A stretch of DNA of 64,000 nt from CALBJU01 sp965247125 (GCA_965247125.1 CBDFGO010000003.1:1364001-1428000); one strand, 5' to 3'. Positions 15,974-25,481 are shown, counted from the first letter of the stretch. The notes: generated from the letters alone by a model not told the origin. Made by a program: numbers and translations.

Positions 15974-18900
15974 ATGCTGATCAACCGCACGGGCCGGCTG
16001 AGCGAAGTGTCAATCACGCGCAGCGTGGTCGTCGCTGCAGTTCTAGTTACTCTCGGTGCTCAGTTCAATTCCGCCTCTGCCCAGGTCGCTCCCACAGAAG
16101 TCACCAGTCTTGAGCATGATATCATACAAGGAGGGGACAATTCTATTGTCAAAATAGATTCGGACACGTACGCCGTAGCGTATAAAGGTGATCTGAATAA
16201 AGGCTTTATCACGACGTTTACAATCTCAGCAGACGGCACTACGATAACCGAGGTCGCCAGTCTCGAGCATGATGCCGTTGCGGGCAAGGAGCAATCTCTC
16301 ATACAGGTAGACGCTGACACCTACGTACTGGCGTATAAAGGACTGGACAATGATGGCTATATCAAGACATTTACAATCTCTGCAGACGGTGTAACCATAA
16401 CCGAAGTCACCAGCCTGGAGCATGATATCATACAAGGAGGGGACAATTCTATTGTCAAAATAGATTCGGACACGTACGCCGTAGCGTATAAAGGTGATCT
16501 GAATAAAGGCTTTATCACGACGTTTACAATCTCAGCAGACGGCACTACGATAACCGAGGTCGCCAGTCTCGAGCATGATGCCGTTGCGGGCAAGGAGCAA
16601 TCTCTCATACAGGTAGACGCTGACACCTACGTACTGGCGTATAAAGGACTGGACAATGATGGCTATATCAAGACATTTACAATTTCTGCAGACGGTGTAA
16701 CCATAACCGAAGTCACCAGCCTGGAGCATGATACCGACAACAGTCAGAATAACTCTCTCGTTCAGGTAGACGCCGACACATACGCACTGGCATACGCAGG
16801 TCTAGACAGCGACGGCTATATCAAGACGTTTACGATCTCGGCTGATGGTGTCACAATTACCGAAGTAGCCAGTCTGGAGCATGATATCGTCCAGGGAAAG
16901 AATAACTCTTTCGTAAAGGTAGACGCCGATACATACGCACTGGCATACAAGGGCCTGGACAATGATGGCTATATCAAGACGTTTACGATCTCGGCTGATG
17001 GTGTCACAATTACCGAAGTAGCCAGTCTGGAGCATGACACCGTGCAAGGGACGGAGAACTCTTTTGTACAGGTAGACGCCGACACCTACGCACTGGCGTA
17101 TAAAGGCCTGGATAATGACGGCTATCTTTCGACATTCACTATCCCGGCATCCGGAGCTACAATTACGGAAGTCGCCACGCTGGAACATGATACCCTCAAT
17201 AGTCAGCGACCCTCCCTGGTTCAGGTGAAATCCGACACATACTTGCTGGCGCATGCAGGTAACGGAACCCTCGGCTATATCAAGCGCATCTATATCTCTG
17301 CCGATGGCGCCACGATAACAGAAATCGGCAGTCTGGAGCATGACACGGTTGCGGGAAAGGACAACGCCCTTGTACAGGTAGACGCCGACACGTACGCGCT
17401 GGCATACAAAGGTCTGGATAATGATGGCTATATCAAGACATTCAACGTCGATATAACAGGGCCCACCCCGGCTATTGCAACGACCGAGAGCAGTCCAAGT
17501 AATGCCAATCCCGTTCCGTTTACGATCAATTTTGGTGAGGCCATTGCCACGGCATCGTTCGATCTGACCGACATCACGGTTTCGAGCGGAACCAAACAGA
17601 ACCTCGTAAACACCGGGGACGATCAGAATTACACCTTTGAGGTCGCATCGCCGACCGACGGCTCAACGCTTACTGTGAGCATCGCAGCGGACCAGCTTAC
17701 CGATGTCGCGACCAACGACAACTTTGTTTCGAACACCGTAAATCTGACGATCGACAGAACCGGGCCCACACCCACCGTTGCTACGACCGAAACCAGTCCG
17801 AGTAACGCCGATCCCGTCCTGTTTACGATCGATTTCGGTGAGGCTATTGCCACGGGAACGTTCGATCTGACGGACATCACGGTCTCGAGCGGCACCAAGC
17901 AAAACCTCGTGAACACCGGAGACGATCAAAATTACACCTTCGAGGTCGCCTCCCCGACCGACGGAGTAACACTTACTGTCAGCATCCCGGCCACCGGGCT
18001 GACCGATGTCGCAGGCAACAACAACCTCGTCTCGAACACCGTCAATCTCGACATCGACAGAACCGGGCCCACACCCGCTGTTGCAACCACGGAGACCAGC
18101 CCGAGTAAGGCCGATCCCGTCCCGTTTACGATCAATTTCGGTGAGGCGATCGCCACGGGAACGTTCGATCCGACGGACATCACGGTGTCGAGTGGAACCA
18201 AACAAAACCTGGTCAACACCGGAGACGATCAAAATTACACTTTTGAGGTCGCCTCCCCGACCGACGGTGCAACACTGACAGTGAGCATCCCGGCCGCCGG
18301 GCTGACCGATGTCGCAGGCAACAACAACCTCGTTTCGAACACTGTAAATCTTGACATTGATAGAACGCCGCCGGTTGCGCCGGTAGTCACTCAACCGGCG
18401 TCTCCAACCACAGATACCACGCCCGTAATCTCGGGTACGGCAAGCGAGGAGGGCGGTACGATCACATTGACCTCCGATCAGGACGGTGTTCTGGCGCCCA
18501 CTGGCACCGTCGTCGCCGGAGCGTGGTCGATCACACTCACGACGGAGCTGACGCAAAACACCCACTCGATTACGGCAACACACACCGATGCTGCTGGAAA
18601 CGTATCGCCCGTATCCGGCGGTAAGACTCTCGTCGTAGACCTACCACCCACGCCAGCAATAGCTACCACAGAAACCAGTCCCAGTAAAGCCGATCCTGTT
18701 CCATTTACAATAGACTTTGGGGAGGCTATCGACACAGGAACGTTTGATCTGACCGACATCACGGTATCGAGTGGTACCAAACAGAACCTCGTAAACACAG
18801 GCGACGATCAGAATTACACTTTTGAGGTCGCCTCCCCCACGGACGGTGCAACGCTTACCGTCAGTATCGCAGCGGGTCAGCTCAAAGATCTCGCGGCCCT

Positions 18901-21900
18901 CGACAACCTCGTTTCAAACACGGTCAATCTTGACATTGACAGAACGGGGCCCACGCCTGTTGTCGCCACCTCCGAGACCAGTCCGAGCAGTGCTGATCCC
19001 GTTGGGTTTACGATCAATTTCGGTGAGACGATCGATACGGGATCGTTCGCCTTAACCGACATCACGGTCTCGAGCGGCACCAAGCAAAACCTGGTGAACA
19101 CCGGGGACGATATACACTTTACTTTTGAGGTCGCCTCCCCCACCGACGGAGCAACGCTGACTGTGAGCATCCCGGCCGCCGGGCTTACCGACGTCGCCGG
19201 CAACAACAACCTCGTTTCAAACACGGTAAATCTCGACATCGATAGAACGGCACCCACACCGGCAATTGCTACTACTGAGACCAGCCCCAGTAACGCCGAT
19301 CCCGTTCCCTTTACGATTAACTTCGGTGAGACCATCGATACGGGATCGTTCGCCTTATCCGACATCACGGTCTCGAGCGGAACCAAACAGAATCTGGTAA
19401 ACACAGGTGACAATCAGAATTACACCTTTGAGGTCGCATCCCCGACCGACGGCGCCACGCTTACGGTCAGCATTGCGGCCGGCGTGCTTACCGACGTCGC
19501 AGGAAACAACAATCTTGTTTCAAACACCGTCAATCTTACGATCGATCGAACGGGGCCCACACCTGCTGTCGCTACGACCGAAACCAGCCCAAGCAAGGCC
19601 AACCCCGTCCCATTTACGATAGACTTTGGCGAGGCCATTGCTACCGGAACGTTTGATTTGACGGACATCACGGTTTCGAGCGGAACCAAACAAAACCTCG
19701 TAAACACAGGGGACGATCAGAACTATACGTTCGAGGTCGCTTCTTCGACCGACGGCGCTACGCTTACCGCGAGCATCGCGGCCGACCTGCTTACCGACGT
19801 CGCAGGGAACAACAATCTCGTCTCGAACACCGTCAACCTTGATATCGATAGAACAGCGCCTTCAGCGCCCGTCGTCACCCAGCCGGCGACTCCGACGGAT
19901 GACACGACACCCGTGATTTCGGGTACTGCAGGCGAGAATGGAGGCACAATCACGCTGTCTTCTGATCAGGATGGTGTATTGGCGCCCACAGGTACGGTTG
20001 TCGGTGGCGTGTGGTCGATTTCACTTACCACTTCGCTGACAATAAACACCCACTCGATTACAGCCACACACACCGACGCTGCAGGAAACGTATCTCCGGT
20101 ATCTGGCGGGAAGACGTTGGTTATCATTGCGGCCACAACAAATTCCTATCGCTCGAAAGCAACCGGGAACTGGAGCGCCATCGCCACCTGGGATCGATAC
20201 AATGGAGCCGCGTGGGTCAATGCTGCGGCATATCCAACAGACGCAACTGCTGAGACGATAACGCTGCGGACTGGGTACAATGTGACTGCCGACGTGGCGA
20301 TCAATATCGATCAGACGGTAATCGAATCCGGCGCAACCTTCACCGTCGCACAGGATGCAATAATCCTGGATGGCGCCGGGGTTGACCTCGAGGTCTCCGG
20401 AACGGTCCACCAGACGGGCCCAAAACAAATCAGTGTCAGAGGATCCTCAACCGTCATATTTACTGCCACCTCTGTGCTGGATATCGACGACGGTTTTGCC
20501 GAGTTTCGGGGCACTTCGAGCACAACGTTTCAAAATGGCGCACAGATCACCATCGATACCGATCCCGCAGAAATCTGGGCCTATGAATCCGGTGTGGTCA
20601 CGTTTGAGGAGGGCGTAACGATCACCAGCAACGGCTGGTTCTCGAACTACGGCAACTCCGTGATGAATCTGGCCGGCACCTTGACCAACAACGGAGAAAC
20701 CTGGATGGATGAGGATGGAATCTTCAATCTGCAGAGCACCGGTCAGATCATTAACAACGGCGATTACAACACAAATGATGCAGCCGTGATCAATGTCCAG
20801 GGCACATTCACCAACAACGGTACGATAAACATTACTGGTCCCACCACGGCCAATACTTTCGACATCCTGAACGGCGGCGTCTTCGAACACGGACAGAATG
20901 GAGGCGCCCTGCCCGACATTACGCAGACAACCTGGCAGGCAGGGTCGACAATGCTGATTTCCGGTGTCACGACGACGCTTCCGACGGGGATGAACGACTC
21001 CTACTCAAATGTCACCTGGAACTCCACGGGCCAGACGGCCGCGCTGGATCTAAATGCGGTTTGGGGAGCCCTCGGAGGCAATCTGACGATCAATTCAACC
21101 GGTTCCTCGACCCTGTCGTGGGTGCAGAATGTGGGTACAGCTCTATCCGTGGGCGGCGGCTACACTCAAACGGCCGGTACCTTTATATACGCAGACGGAA
21201 CCGGGTCCGGTACGATGTCTGTTGTCGGAAACGCTTCGTTGACGGGTGGGACGCTAACACTCAGCGGGGGCGCTGGTACTCCGACGCTCGATCTCGATGG
21301 GAATCTGACCGTGAACGGAGGAGCTATCAACGAAACTTCAACCGGCTCGGGTACGATTCTACTCTCAGGTGGCTCAACCCAGTCTGTGACCGCGTCCAGC
21401 GGCATCTCCGACACCATCGATCTTACTGTCAACAACACAGGTGGAATCATTCTACAGGCGACCCTCGTAGCTCCCAGACATGTAACCGGGACCGCCGGTA
21501 CCATCAACCTGAACAGCAATGACCTGAATGTGGGAGGAGATCTCACGATAAACAGTGATTTGACCAATCCTGCGGCAATCACATTTGACGGTACAACGCT
21601 GCAAAACTTTACCTACGCGCCCGGAACGCTGTCGCTGCCAGAGCTGGTTCTTGACAACGCAACCGGCTCGCTTCTCATGGGTACGGCGCTAACGATCACG
21701 ACCACTGCGTCCGTACGCGCAGGAACGTGGACCATCAACGGCCAAACCGTCACGTTCCCCACCGGCACGACCCTTTACAATGCAGGCACTCTCACTGGTG
21801 ACATCATTTTTAAGCGTTATTACGGCCAGGACTCGGATGGATGGCGCATGATCGCCACTCCTCTGGACGGGGTCAATTATAGCTCTCTGAACGCCCCATT

Positions 21901-23224
21901 TCATACTCAGGGAGCAGTTTGGGCTGATTATATAGGCGGAGTCGGTAATCTTCAGTCCCTCAATTTTGCCATTCAGGACTGGGTTGAGATCGACGGCGCA
22001 GACGCAGCATTCTCAGGCAGCGAGGGCTACATTTTCTACATGTATGAGGATGACCCATTCGCCACTCCGATTCTGCCGACAACCTGGACGGTAACGGGCA
22101 GCGTGCGCACACTGAGTCCGCGGGCGCTCACGTGGAATACGACGCCGGCCGATTCATACAACTACGTTGGCAATCCAAGTGCCGGAAATCTTGACTGGGA
22201 TGCAGTGGCCGCGGCGGGTACAAACCTGGGCACCACCTACGCTACCTGGGATCCGGCGCTCACTACGGGTGGCGGCCTGACCGGCTACAAGTACTACAAC
22301 AGCGCCTCCGGCATCGGAGACGCTGGAAGATATATCGCTCCCTTCACCGCTTTCATGGCCCAGCCTACCGCGGCTGCAGGACAAATAACTTTCCCGACGA
22401 GTGAGGCAGCAAACGCACAGAGCGCCAATTACTTCGGCAAGGGCCGTGGCATGTCAAGCCACATCCGCCTTCAGATTGAAGGAGAAGGACTAGCTGAAGC
22501 CGAGACGTATATCCTATTCGACGACGCTGCGGAGGACTTTTCAGACTACAGTGATCCGTTTGATGTAAACAGACTGCGCCCCCTGAGCGGTGATTTTGTC
22601 ACAATGTGGTTCCCGACCGGAGACAGGTATCTGGCGTTTGACGGACGTTCCTTCCATGACGGCGCGCAGAAGTACGATATCAGCCTCACGGCCTCCAGAG
22701 AGGGATCTTACGAGCTTACATGGCCCTTATTCCATCAAATTCCAGAACACTGGACCGTGACTCTATTTGATCGTAATACCGGTGTAACGATCGACATGAG
22801 GTCGCAAGAATCGTATGGAATTCGGCTTGACGGAGATGAAATCGGTTCGGCGGACGGCCTCGATCTCCAGATGGGCAGACTCGCGCCAAGATTCTCGATC
22901 CAGATTTCTGATCCCAACCGTGCAGTTACTCCTCCTCCCGCCGAGTCGTGGATACCGACTACACCTGAACTGGCCCAGAACTACCCGAATCCGTTCAATC
23001 CGGAAACAACGATTCGCTTCCTCGTCCCCGAAACTTCTCATGTTCGACTGGAAGTCTTTAACATTCTAGGGCGCCGCGTCGCAGTTCTGGCTGACAGAAG
23101 TGAAACCGAAGGGTGGCACGAGGTCCGTTGGTTCGCAGGATCTTCATTATCCAGTGGTTTATATATCTATCGTCTTAACGTTGCAGGACACGTGCTTACG
23201 CAGTACATGATTCTCCAGAAATAG
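15974..23224 (+). CDS. Giant secreted repeat adhesin with T9SS C-terminal sorting domain (cluster A)
   Basis: A 2416-residue protein with a signal peptide ending near A-S-A-Q (residue about 36). Residues about 41-495 hold nine copies of a 51-residue repeat (S-L-E-H-D ... V-D-A-D-T-Y-A-L-A-Y-K-G ... F-T-I-S-A-D-G), probably beta-propeller-like blades. Residues about 496-1387 hold seven roughly 100-residue Big_12-like Ig repeats (P-F-T-I-N-F-G-E ... D-V-A-G-N-N-N) in groups of 3 and 4, each group followed by one other Ig-like domain (T-D-A-A-G-N-V-S-P-V). Residues about 1390-2330 are a beta-rich region with a conserved S-D-G-W-R-M-I-A-T-P block. The last 80 residues (L-A-Q-N-Y-P-N-P-F-N-P ... 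G-L-Y-I-Y-R-L) are a T9SS sorting domain. The last 1000 residues match the cluster B adhesin at 31606. Likely a cell-surface adhesin; the ligand is unknown. Confidence 0.85.
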   Translation: MLINRTGRLSEVSITRSVVVAAVLVTLGAQFNSASAQVAPTEVTSLEHDIIQGGDNSIVKIDSDTYAVAYKGDLNKGFITTFTISADGTTITEVASLEHDAVAGKEQSLIQVDADTYVLAYKGLDNDGYIKTFTISADGVTITEVTSLEHDIIQGGDNSIVKIDSDTYAVAYKGDLNKGFITTFTISADGTTITEVASLEHDAVAGKEQSLIQVDADTYVLAYKGLDNDGYIKTFTISADGVTITEVTSLEHDTDNSQNNSLVQVDADTYALAYAGLDSDGYIKTFTISADGVTITEVASLEHDIVQGKNNSFVKVDADTYALAYKGLDNDGYIKTFTISADGVTITEVASLEHDTVQGTENSFVQVDADTYALAYKGLDNDGYLSTFTIPASGATITEVATLEHDTLNSQRPSLVQVKSDTYLLAHAGNGTLGYIKRIYISADGATITEIGSLEHDTVAGKDNALVQVDADTYALAYKGLDNDGYIKTFNVDITGPTPAIATTESSPSNANPVPFTINFGEAIATASFDLTDITVSSGTKQNLVNTGDDQNYTFEVASPTDGSTLTVSIAADQLTDVATNDNFVSNTVNLTIDRTGPTPTVATTETSPSNADPVLFTIDFGEAIATGTFDLTDITVSSGTKQNLVNTGDDQNYTFEVASPTDGVTLTVSIPATGLTDVAGNNNLVSNTVNLDIDRTGPTPAVATTETSPSKADPVPFTINFGEAIATGTFDPTDITVSSGTKQNLVNTGDDQNYTFEVASPTDGATLTVSIPAAGLTDVAGNNNLVSNTVNLDIDRTPPVAPVVTQPASPTTDTTPVISGTASEEGGTITLTSDQDGVLAPTGTVVAGAWSITLTTELTQNTHSITATHTDAAGNVSPVSGGKTLVVDLPPTPAIATTETSPSKADPVPFTIDFGEAIDTGTFDLTDITVSSGTKQNLVNTGDDQNYTFEVASPTDGATLTVSIAAGQLKDLAALDNLVSNTVNLDIDRTGPTPVVATSETSPSSADPVGFTINFGETIDTGSFALTDITVSSGTKQNLVNTGDDIHFTFEVASPTDGATLTVSIPAAGLTDVAGNNNLVSNTVNLDIDRTAPTPAIATTETSPSNADPVPFTINFGETIDTGSFALSDITVSSGTKQNLVNTGDNQNYTFEVASPTDGATLTVSIAAGVLTDVAGNNNLVSNTVNLTIDRTGPTPAVATTETSPSKANPVPFTIDFGEAIATGTFDLTDITVSSGTKQNLVNTGDDQNYTFEVASSTDGATLTASIAADLLTDVAGNNNLVSNTVNLDIDRTAPSAPVVTQPATPTDDTTPVISGTAGENGGTITLSSDQDGVLAPTGTVVGGVWSISLTTSLTINTHSITATHTDAAGNVSPVSGGKTLVIIAATTNSYRSKATGNWSAIATWDRYNGAAWVNAAAYPTDATAETITLRTGYNVTADVAINIDQTVIESGATFTVAQDAIILDGAGVDLEVSGTVHQTGPKQISVRGSSTVIFTATSVLDIDDGFAEFRGTSSTTFQNGAQITIDTDPAEIWAYESGVVTFEEGVTITSNGWFSNYGNSVMNLAGTLTNNGETWMDEDGIFNLQSTGQIINNGDYNTNDAAVINVQGTFTNNGTINITGPTTANTFDILNGGVFEHGQNGGALPDITQTTWQAGSTMLISGVTTTLPTGMNDSYSNVTWNSTGQTAALDLNAVWGALGGNLTINSTGSSTLSWVQNVGTALSVGGGYTQTAGTFIYADGTGSGTMSVVGNASLTGGTLTLSGGAGTPTLDLDGNLTVNGGAINETSTGSGTILLSGGSTQSVTASSGISDTIDLTVNNTGGIILQATLVAPRHVTGTAGTINLNSNDLNVGGDLTINSDLTNPAAITFDGTTLQNFTYAPGTLSLPELVLDNATGSLLMGTALTITTTASVRAGTWTINGQTVTFPTGTTLYNAGTLTGDIIFKRYYGQDSDGWRMIATPLDGVNYSSLNAPFHTQGAVWADYIGGVGNLQSLNFAIQDWVEIDGADAAFSGSEGYIFYMYEDDPFATPILPTTWTVTGSVRTLSPRALTWNTTPADSYNYVGNPSAGNLDWDAVAAAGTNLGTTYATWDPALTTGGGLTGYKYYNSASGIGDAGRYIAPFTAFMAQPTAAAGQITFPTSEAANAQSANYFGKGRGMSSHIRLQIEGEGLAEAETYILFDDAAEDFSDYSDPFDVNRLRPLSGDFVTMWFPTGDRYLAFDGRSFHDGAQKYDISLTASREGSYELTWPLFHQIPEHWTVTLFDRNTGVTIDMRSQESYGIRLDGDEIGSADGLDLQMGRLAPRFSIQISDPNRAVTPPPAESWIPTTPELAQNYPNPFNPETTIRFLVPETSHVRLEVFNILGRRVAVLADRSETEGWHEVRWFAGSSLSSGLYIYRLNVAGHVLTQYMILQK
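16113..16724 (+). repeat. Near-perfect tandem duplication, 306-bp unit
   Basis: Two adjacent 306-base copies, each coding for two 51-residue repeats, differ by only one base that I can see (aatctctgc versus aatttctgc near the end). The other five 51-residue repeats of the same array (up to about 17455) are much more diverged. This indicates a recent in-frame expansion of the N-terminal array. Confidence 0.9.
17460..19855 (+). repeat. Seven ~303-bp Ig-like (Big_12-type) coding repeats in groups of 3 and 4
   Basis: Each unit begins with P-T-P-x-x-A-T-x-E-x-S-P-S and ends with N-T-V-N-L-x-I-D-R. Copies start near 17460, 17762, 18065, 18650, 18950, 19250 and 19555. A different Ig-like domain (18366-18650) separates the third and fourth copies, and a near-copy of it (19856-20135) follows the seventh, so a larger block of Ig repeats plus spacer domain was also duplicated. 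Confidence 0.85.
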
Positions 23225-23239
23225 CTACCTATAGCTACA

Positions 23240-23303
23240 TACGTAGTTTTACTTAATCTATATACGTAGTTCTACTTAAGTCGAACCTCACGAAAGTCGA
23301 TAC
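23240..23303 (+). promoter_or_regulatory. Sigma-28-like promoter with doubled TACGTAG box, before subunit gene A1
   Basis: Two direct repeats 23 bases apart, TACGTAGTTTTACTTAAT (23240) and TACGTAGTTCTACTTAAG (23263), end in a -35-like TAAG at 23277-23280. Fifteen bases later comes GTCGATAC (23296-23303). The 15-base spacing and the CGATA core match the sigma-28 consensus TAAA-N15-GCCGATAA. The doubled upstream box could be an activator site. It is an alternative possibility that TTAAGT/GATACT with 17-base spacing is a weak housekeeping promoter. Confidence 0.55.
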
Positions 23304-23316
23304 TCAGCCTAGACGA

Positions 23317-23340
23317 GCAAGCCCCTCCAAGGGTCGGTGC
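23317..23340 (+). promoter_or_regulatory. 5'-leader hairpin of subunit gene A1
   Basis: GCAAGCCC and GGGTCGGTGC can pair through GCCC/GGG(T) and GCA/TGC around a short loop. If transcription starts about 7 bases after the CGATAC box, this hairpin sits at the very 5' end of the mRNA. The leaders at 25535-25558 and 34685-34706 carry hairpins at the same place, which suggests 5'-end protection of a highly made transcript. Confidence 0.4.
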
Positions 23341-23392
23341 CCGTTTAATCGAAAATAGAGGTAGTAACAGGTTCGATTAACGAAACAATAAA

Positions 23393-23878
23393 ATGAAGAA
23401 CTCGAAAACACTTTTAATGGCTTTTGCTCTGCTCTTGGGTATGGTCGGAACTGCGTCGGCGCAGACGGCCACTCAGGATGTAACGATCATCGTAGCCAGC
23501 ATCAACGTCATTTCAGTCTCTGCTGGGACGGTCTCATTGACGATCAACACCGCGACTGCCGGTAGTAATCCAACGGACGCGACTGACAGCGCTACATCTT
23601 ATGCGGTGACAACCAACGGAGTAGCTAAGAAGCTGACAGCCAAGATTGGACTTGCCTATGCGGCCGGGATCTCACTCGCTCTTAACCTGACAGCTCCGAC
23701 CGGTGGTACGAGTCTTGGGTCGAAAACACTGACGACACTAGACCAGGATATGGTCACTGGTGTATCGAACCTCGCTGAGTCAGGAGTTGGGATCTCCTAC
23801 ACCGCTTCAGCTACTCCGAGCGCTGCCCCTAACGGCGCCGGTGAAGTTCAGACTGTGACCCTCACGCTCACTAACTAA
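23393..23878 (+). CDS. Small secreted fibre-subunit-like protein A1
   Basis: A 161-residue exported protein: signal peptide about residues 1-23 (cleavage at A-S-A-Q), then an all-beta body with no Cys. It carries the signature of the six-member family in this window, L-T-I-N-T-A-T-A-G-S-N-P, a central L-T-A-P-T-G-G-T, and the tail P-N-G-A-G-E-V-Q-T-V-T-L-T-L-T-N of alternating hydrophobic residues. Such a terminal strand would suit donor-strand packing into a chaperone or neighbouring subunit. The gene follows its own promoter-like element and leader hairpin. I do not recognise a named family; a pilin-like role is inferred from the chaperone and usher genes downstream. Confidence 0.8.
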   Translation: MKNSKTLLMAFALLLGMVGTASAQTATQDVTIIVASINVISVSAGTVSLTINTATAGSNPTDATDSATSYAVTTNGVAKKLTAKIGLAYAAGISLALNLTAPTGGTSLGSKTLTTLDQDMVTGVSNLAESGVGISYTASATPSAAPNGAGEVQTVTLTLTN

Positions 23879-23916
23879 GAAATCGTGTCAAGCTGAACCC
23901 GTTCGGCACTCAATAG

Positions 23917-23960
23917 AGCCATACGGTAGTCAAAACCCTTGACTGTCGTATGGCTTTTTC
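23917..23960 (+). terminator. Hairpin with T-run after subunit gene A1
   Basis: AGCCATACG pairs with CGTATGGCT (9 bp, extended by a partly paired GTAGTCAA/TTGACTGT) and is followed by TTTTTC, the form of an intrinsic terminator. It overlaps the decayed start of a second subunit gene (see 23921), so it may be a by-product of that decay that now ends the A1 transcript. Confidence 0.6.
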
Positions 23961-23985
23961 TGTTCCCGTTAACGTCCGTGAGAGC
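23921..23985 (+). pseudogene. Remnant of the 5' end of a second subunit gene (copy of A2)
   Basis: From the end of A1 to about 23985 the sequence aligns with the stretch leading into the intact gene at 25819: shared blocks include CTTGACT.TCGT.TGG and TCTGTTCC.GTTAACG. The start codon has become ATA and an in-frame TAG follows. The homology fades shortly before the left end of the IS element. It shows that the A1-A2 junction exists twice in cluster A. Confidence 0.7.
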
Positions 23986-24009
23986 GCGTGTACGATGGCG
24001 TGGAGCTAT

Positions 24010-25379
24010 GCCCAAAAGTTGTGTATGGAAGGTTTAGGCAGCGTGTCGTTCTGATGTAATTCCGTCGGTGAATTTGATTCCTTTTTTTACAAGTTGCAAT
24101 AGGTGCGGTGCATTCAGTTTCCTCCACTTCTTCTGAGCCTCTTTACATAGACGGAGGGCCATTGCAAGAGCTGTTTCTCGGCTCAGACATCCCCTCGTTT
24201 TGGCGGTCCTGAGGCGCACGGTCGCGAACGTAGATTCGATCGGATTTGTGCTCCGAAGATGGATCCAGTGTTCTGCCGGAAAGTCATAAAAAGCGAGCAG
24301 TTCTTCTCGGTCTTTCACCAGAATCTCTGCTGCTTTCGGATACTTTTGCTGGTAGGCTTTGATGAAAAACAGAAGGGCGCTCTCTGCCTGCTTTTTTGTT
24401 TCTGCTGTATAGATCTGCGTGAGGTGACCTTTTGCCTTCTTCTGAACGGACTTGGGCAGGCGGTTGAGCACATTTGCTGTCTTGTGCACCCAACAGCGTG
24501 CGGCTCGCGTCTCGGGATAAACTTCTGCGAGAGCACTCCAGAATCCCATGGCTCCATCGGCAACAGCCAGCTTCGGTCCTTGATCCAGCCCGCGGTGCCT
24601 CAGCTCCAGGAGCAACTCTCGCCACGACTGCTTGCTCTCGCGAAAGCCGTCCTCGAGTGCTATAAGCTCCTTCCTTCCATCGGCCGTAGCGCCGATCACG
24701 ACCAGCAGACACAGTTTCTGTTTATCCATGCGTACGTTTACGTGAATACCGTCGGCCCAGAAATAGACGTAGTGCTTCTCCTTCAGGCTCCGCTTTTGCC
24801 AGTCTTCGTGCTCCCTTGTCCAAAGCGTCTTCAGGCGCGCAATCGTCGAGGAGGTCAGCCCTGGGGCATCAGGACCAACAAGGGCCGAGAGCGCTGCCTC
24901 AAAGCCGCCCGTTGAAACTCCCTTCAGGTACAACCATGGAATGAGAGCCTCAAGCGAGCGGCTCTTGCGGAGGTAGGCTGGTAGTATCGAACTGCGGAAA
25001 CCGATTCTATCCTCACCCCGACCCGTACGGTCGCGTATGCGGGGCATCTTTACAGCGACCTCCCCGATACCAGTCAAAATCTTCCTCTCTGGCAGATATC
25101 CATTGCGAACGATGCGGTGGCGATTCTCTTCGTCGCGCAGGAACTGGTAGCGCTGGCAGAAAGCTTCAACCTCGGCCTCAACGGCTGTGGCCAGCATCTT
25201 TGCGGCCCCTGTTCGCAATACTTCTGTCAACACATCCTCTGTGCTATTGTAGTTCTCGTTCTCGTGTGCGTTATTCGTCTTCATGGGCGGTGTATCCTCC
25301 AATCTTCGGATTGACAATGACGTAATCATCATCAGGATACGCCGCCTATACCTTTTTCACCCGTACACAACTTTCGGGG
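24010..25379 (-). mobile_element. IS256-family insertion sequence
   Basis: Imperfect terminal inverted repeats bound the element: left GCCCAAAAGTTGTGTATGG (from 24010) and, reversed, right CCCCGAAAGTTGTGTACGG (from 25379). They enclose one Mutator-type transposase. No matching 8-9-base target duplication is visible: the left flank belongs to a subunit-gene remnant and the right flank to an adhesin-gene remnant. Different flanks fit recombination between two IS copies or an IS-linked deletion. Confidence 0.85.
24034..25284 (-). CDS. IS256-family (Mutator type) DDE transposase
   Basis: Cuts and joins the element's ends. The start at 25284 gives 416 residues; an in-frame ATG at 25332 would add 16. 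The catalytic acidic residues are visible in order: Y-F-W-A-D-G-I-H-V-N, L-A-V-A-D-G-A-M-G-F-W and N-P-I-E-S-T-F-A-T-V-R-L-R-T, together with the family's C-W-V-H-K segment and the N-terminal R-N-G-Y-L-P-E-R. The frame is intact, so the element may still be active. The stop lies about 24 bases inside the left inverted repeat. Confidence 0.95.
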   Translation of the reverse strand: MKTNNAHENENYNSTEDVLTEVLRTGAAKMLATAVEAEVEAFCQRYQFLRDEENRHRIVRNGYLPERKILTGIGEVAVKMPRIRDRTGRGEDRIGFRSSILPAYLRKSRSLEALIPWLYLKGVSTGGFEAALSALVGPDAPGLTSSTIARLKTLWTREHEDWQKRSLKEKHYVYFWADGIHVNVRMDKQKLCLLVVIGATADGRKELIALEDGFRESKQSWRELLLELRHRGLDQGPKLAVADGAMGFWSALAEVYPETRAARCWVHKTANVLNRLPKSVQKKAKGHLTQIYTAETKKQAESALLFFIKAYQQKYPKAAEILVKDREELLAFYDFPAEHWIHLRSTNPIESTFATVRLRTAKTRGCLSRETALAMALRLCKEAQKKWRKLNAPHLLQLVKKGIKFTDGITSERHAA

Positions 25380-25430
25380 TTAACTCGATGGCTGCAGGGA
25401 ATTGTTAAAAATAGTCTGTGGACTGATCCG

Positions 25431-25481
25431 TTCAGCGTTGCCGGACAAGTACTTATGCAGTGCGAAATTCTACAGATTTGA
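25431..25481 (+). pseudogene. Remnant of an adhesin T9SS sorting domain (last 16 codons)
   Basis: Read in frame this gives F-S-V-A-G-Q-V-L-M-Q-C-E-I-L-Q-I-stop, matching the end of the giant adhesin (L-N-V-A-G-H-V-L-T-Q-Y-M-I-L-Q-K). It is followed, as in the intact copy, by a TACGTA/TTAAG box and a subunit gene. Weaker similarity may run back to about 25400. The rest of this second adhesin gene is missing up to the IS element. Confidence 0.8.

Noticed and set aside
16113..17455. Regular repeats that could suggest a CRISPR array
   Set aside because: The units are 153 or 306 bases, contiguous and in frame with the protein; there are no unique spacers between short repeats.
16060..19953. Several long minus-strand open frames opposite the giant adhesin (for example 306 codons at 17663-18583)
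   Set aside because: They recur with the repeats of the sense gene and have no start signals or family motifs; they are shadows of a biased repetitive sequence.
24259..24915. 218-codon plus-strand open frame inside the IS element
   Set aside because: It is antisense to the transposase, which has all catalytic motifs.
24002..25387. 8-base target duplication for the IS256 element
   Set aside because: The bases next to the two inverted repeats do not match; short shared words such as CGATGG lie too far from the ends and at different distances.
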